NCBI GenBank assembly: GCA_016711485.1
Contig: JADJSX010000025.1
Location: 372,001-436,000, forward strand
Source of the DNA: Leptospiraceae bacterium
GTDB lineage: Bacteria > Spirochaetota > Leptospiria > Leptospirales > Leptospiraceae
DNA: 64,000 nt
Direction of reading: 5' to 3'
The notes under the pieces are model-generated. The model was given only the letters and a program-made list of their open reading frames with translations. It was not told the origin of the DNA and searched no databases. The translations under genes and the position numbers were made by a program. Positions 63,221 through 64,000 of this stretch are shown in pieces; the first letter of the stretch is position 1, and each line of letters opens with the position of its first letter.

Positions 63221-63943
63221 CTACCAAGGATGTTCTGTTCCGTCGTGATTAAAAAATTTTCCAGCATCTTCGATGTTTAATTTTTCAGAAAATTCTAAAA
63301 TGTTTTTTGCTGAATCTGCTGGGTCCAAATTTGCATTCTTTCCGCCCATGTCTGTCTTCATCCAACCTGGATTTACCACAAACGAAATTATATTTAATAT
63401 TGTAAGATCGTTAGCAAGAATTTTAGTTAACATATTCAAGGCTGTTTTACTTGCACTGTAGGTATAGTTTCCTTTCTGTGGAATGGATAAAGAAGAAAAC
63501 CACGAAGAAATATTGATTACTCGCCCTTTGCCGCTCGCTGTTAATAGCTCAACAAATTCCTGCGCCATAATGATAGGAGCAATAGAGTTGAGATGAAACA
63601 TCGCAAGCATTGGTTCTGCTTGTAACTTTCCGAATTGTAAATGAATAACTGGATCGACTCCGCTACTTTTTGAGTTAATACCGGCATTATTTACCAAAAT
63701 ATCGATAGAGGTTGCTTTTGATTTTACTTCGATTACAGCTTTTTGAATACTATCAAGCTGGGTTGGGTTCAGGTTAATGATATATAACCTGTCTTTGAAT
63801 TTAGATGTCAATTCTATTAGATCTTCCGCCTTCTCTGGACTTCTACATCCGGCAAATACTGTATAACCTTTGTCTAAACTAGATTTTACAAATCCTAGAC
63901 CAAGTCCTCGATTTGCCCCCGATATAAAAATGTTTTTACTCAT
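63221..63943 (-). CDS. Short-chain dehydrogenase/reductase
   Basis: The 240-residue classical SDR has the cofactor motif ISGANRGLGLGFV (TGxxxGxG type, with Ser first), LVNNAGIN, catalytic Ser in RVINISSWFSS, YTYSASKTALNM with Tyr and Lys, and VNPGWMKTDMGG. The C-factor/sepiapterin-like group is closest. The substrate is unknown. It is first in a minus-strand unit with the HtrA-like protease. Confidence 0.9.
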   Translation of the reverse strand: MSKNIFISGANRGLGLGFVKSSLDKGYTVFAGCRSPEKAEDLIELTSKFKDRLYIINLNPTQLDSIQKAVIEVKSKATSIDILVNNAGINSKSSGVDPVIHLQFGKLQAEPMLAMFHLNSIAPIIMAQEFVELLTASGKGRVINISSWFSSLSIPQKGNYTYSASKTALNMLTKILANDLTILNIISFVVNPGWMKTDMGGKNANLDPADSAKNILEFSEKLNIEDAGKFFNHDGTEHPW

Positions 63944-64000
63944 TCTAGATTCCTCAATTGTAATTAACCTTGTTCAAGATGATATTGTAATATTTATTGT

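Noticed and set aside
1..64000. CRISPR arrays, tRNA, rRNA, prophage or complete transposase genes
   Set aside because: No regularly spaced repeats, no cloverleaf or rRNA landmarks, and no recognisable phage or DDE transposase motifs were seen.

Overview
The window looks like the chromosome of a low-GC member of the Leptospiraceae, a spirochaete. The signs are an flhF-flhG-fliA flagellar block, two lipoproteins carrying the Leptospira-typical DUF1554 domain, a DUF1564 protein, a TIGR04325 (LIC12133-type) methyltransferase, a protein resembling DUF1577, many short-signal lipoproteins, and an abundance of signal-transduction proteins. Both strands are gene-dense. I see no rRNA, tRNA, CRISPR array, prophage or complete transposase.

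Layout. 1-2.4 kb: flagellar placement and sigma-28 genes. 2.5-7.2 kb: an AsmA-like protein, an SDR-like protein, an exported MsrA, and a TetR regulator next to a diiron protein. 7.3-9.2 kb: a miniature inverted-repeat element that is split by about 1.7 kb carrying a receiver/ATPase regulator. 9.2-17.4 kb: a leucine-rich-repeat protein, a pseudo-receiver/ATPase/cyclic-nucleotide-binding protein, and an MlaC-MMPL-dehydrogenase operon. 17.5-19.3 kb: thiS-thiE-wecG-like. 19.4-31.5 kb: housekeeping genes (cyclophilin, prfC, ispF, panB, pyrE, hisB-hisH-hisA) mixed with a tandem amidase and a VKOR-DsbA fusion. 31.6-44.6 kb: lipoproteins, outer-membrane barrels, a histidine kinase, a SUFU-domain gene pair, and a GT39 glycosyltransferase next to a decayed stretch. 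45-51.5 kb: a frameshifted lipoprotein, an HDOD protein, an L,D-transpeptidase, a gene remnant and a 7TM adenylate cyclase. 51.6-60.9 kb: an outer-membrane barrel, an HMA-CDF transporter, and a five-gene surface-glycan cassette for a 3-amino-3,6-dideoxyhexose, bracketed by the two DUF1554 lipoproteins. 61-64 kb: a membrane protein, a cytoplasmic HtrA-like protease and an SDR.

The most novel signal is a family of small elements that I call element A. It has about 12-bp terminal inverted repeats (CTSACCTTACGC), 7-bp AT-rich target duplications, and internal and terminal hairpins. Complete or nearly complete copies lie at 16648-16804, 24301-24399, 44925-45079 and 55434-55609. One copy is split around a regulator gene (7286-9178) and one is degenerate (48790-48850). 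One copy has separated two formerly adjacent genes (mlaC-like and MMPL), and its end may now supply the ribosome binding site of the second. A second short repeat, element B, has a copy at 7377-7494 and an inverted copy at 26581-26700, with single ends at two further places.

Other recurring themes are CTG start codons behind strong Shine-Dalgarno sequences (three cases), receiver domains with Glu in place of the phosphorylated Asp (two cases), and several short gene remnants still readable across a single stop or frameshift. All assignments come from reading the sequence; no database search was run.
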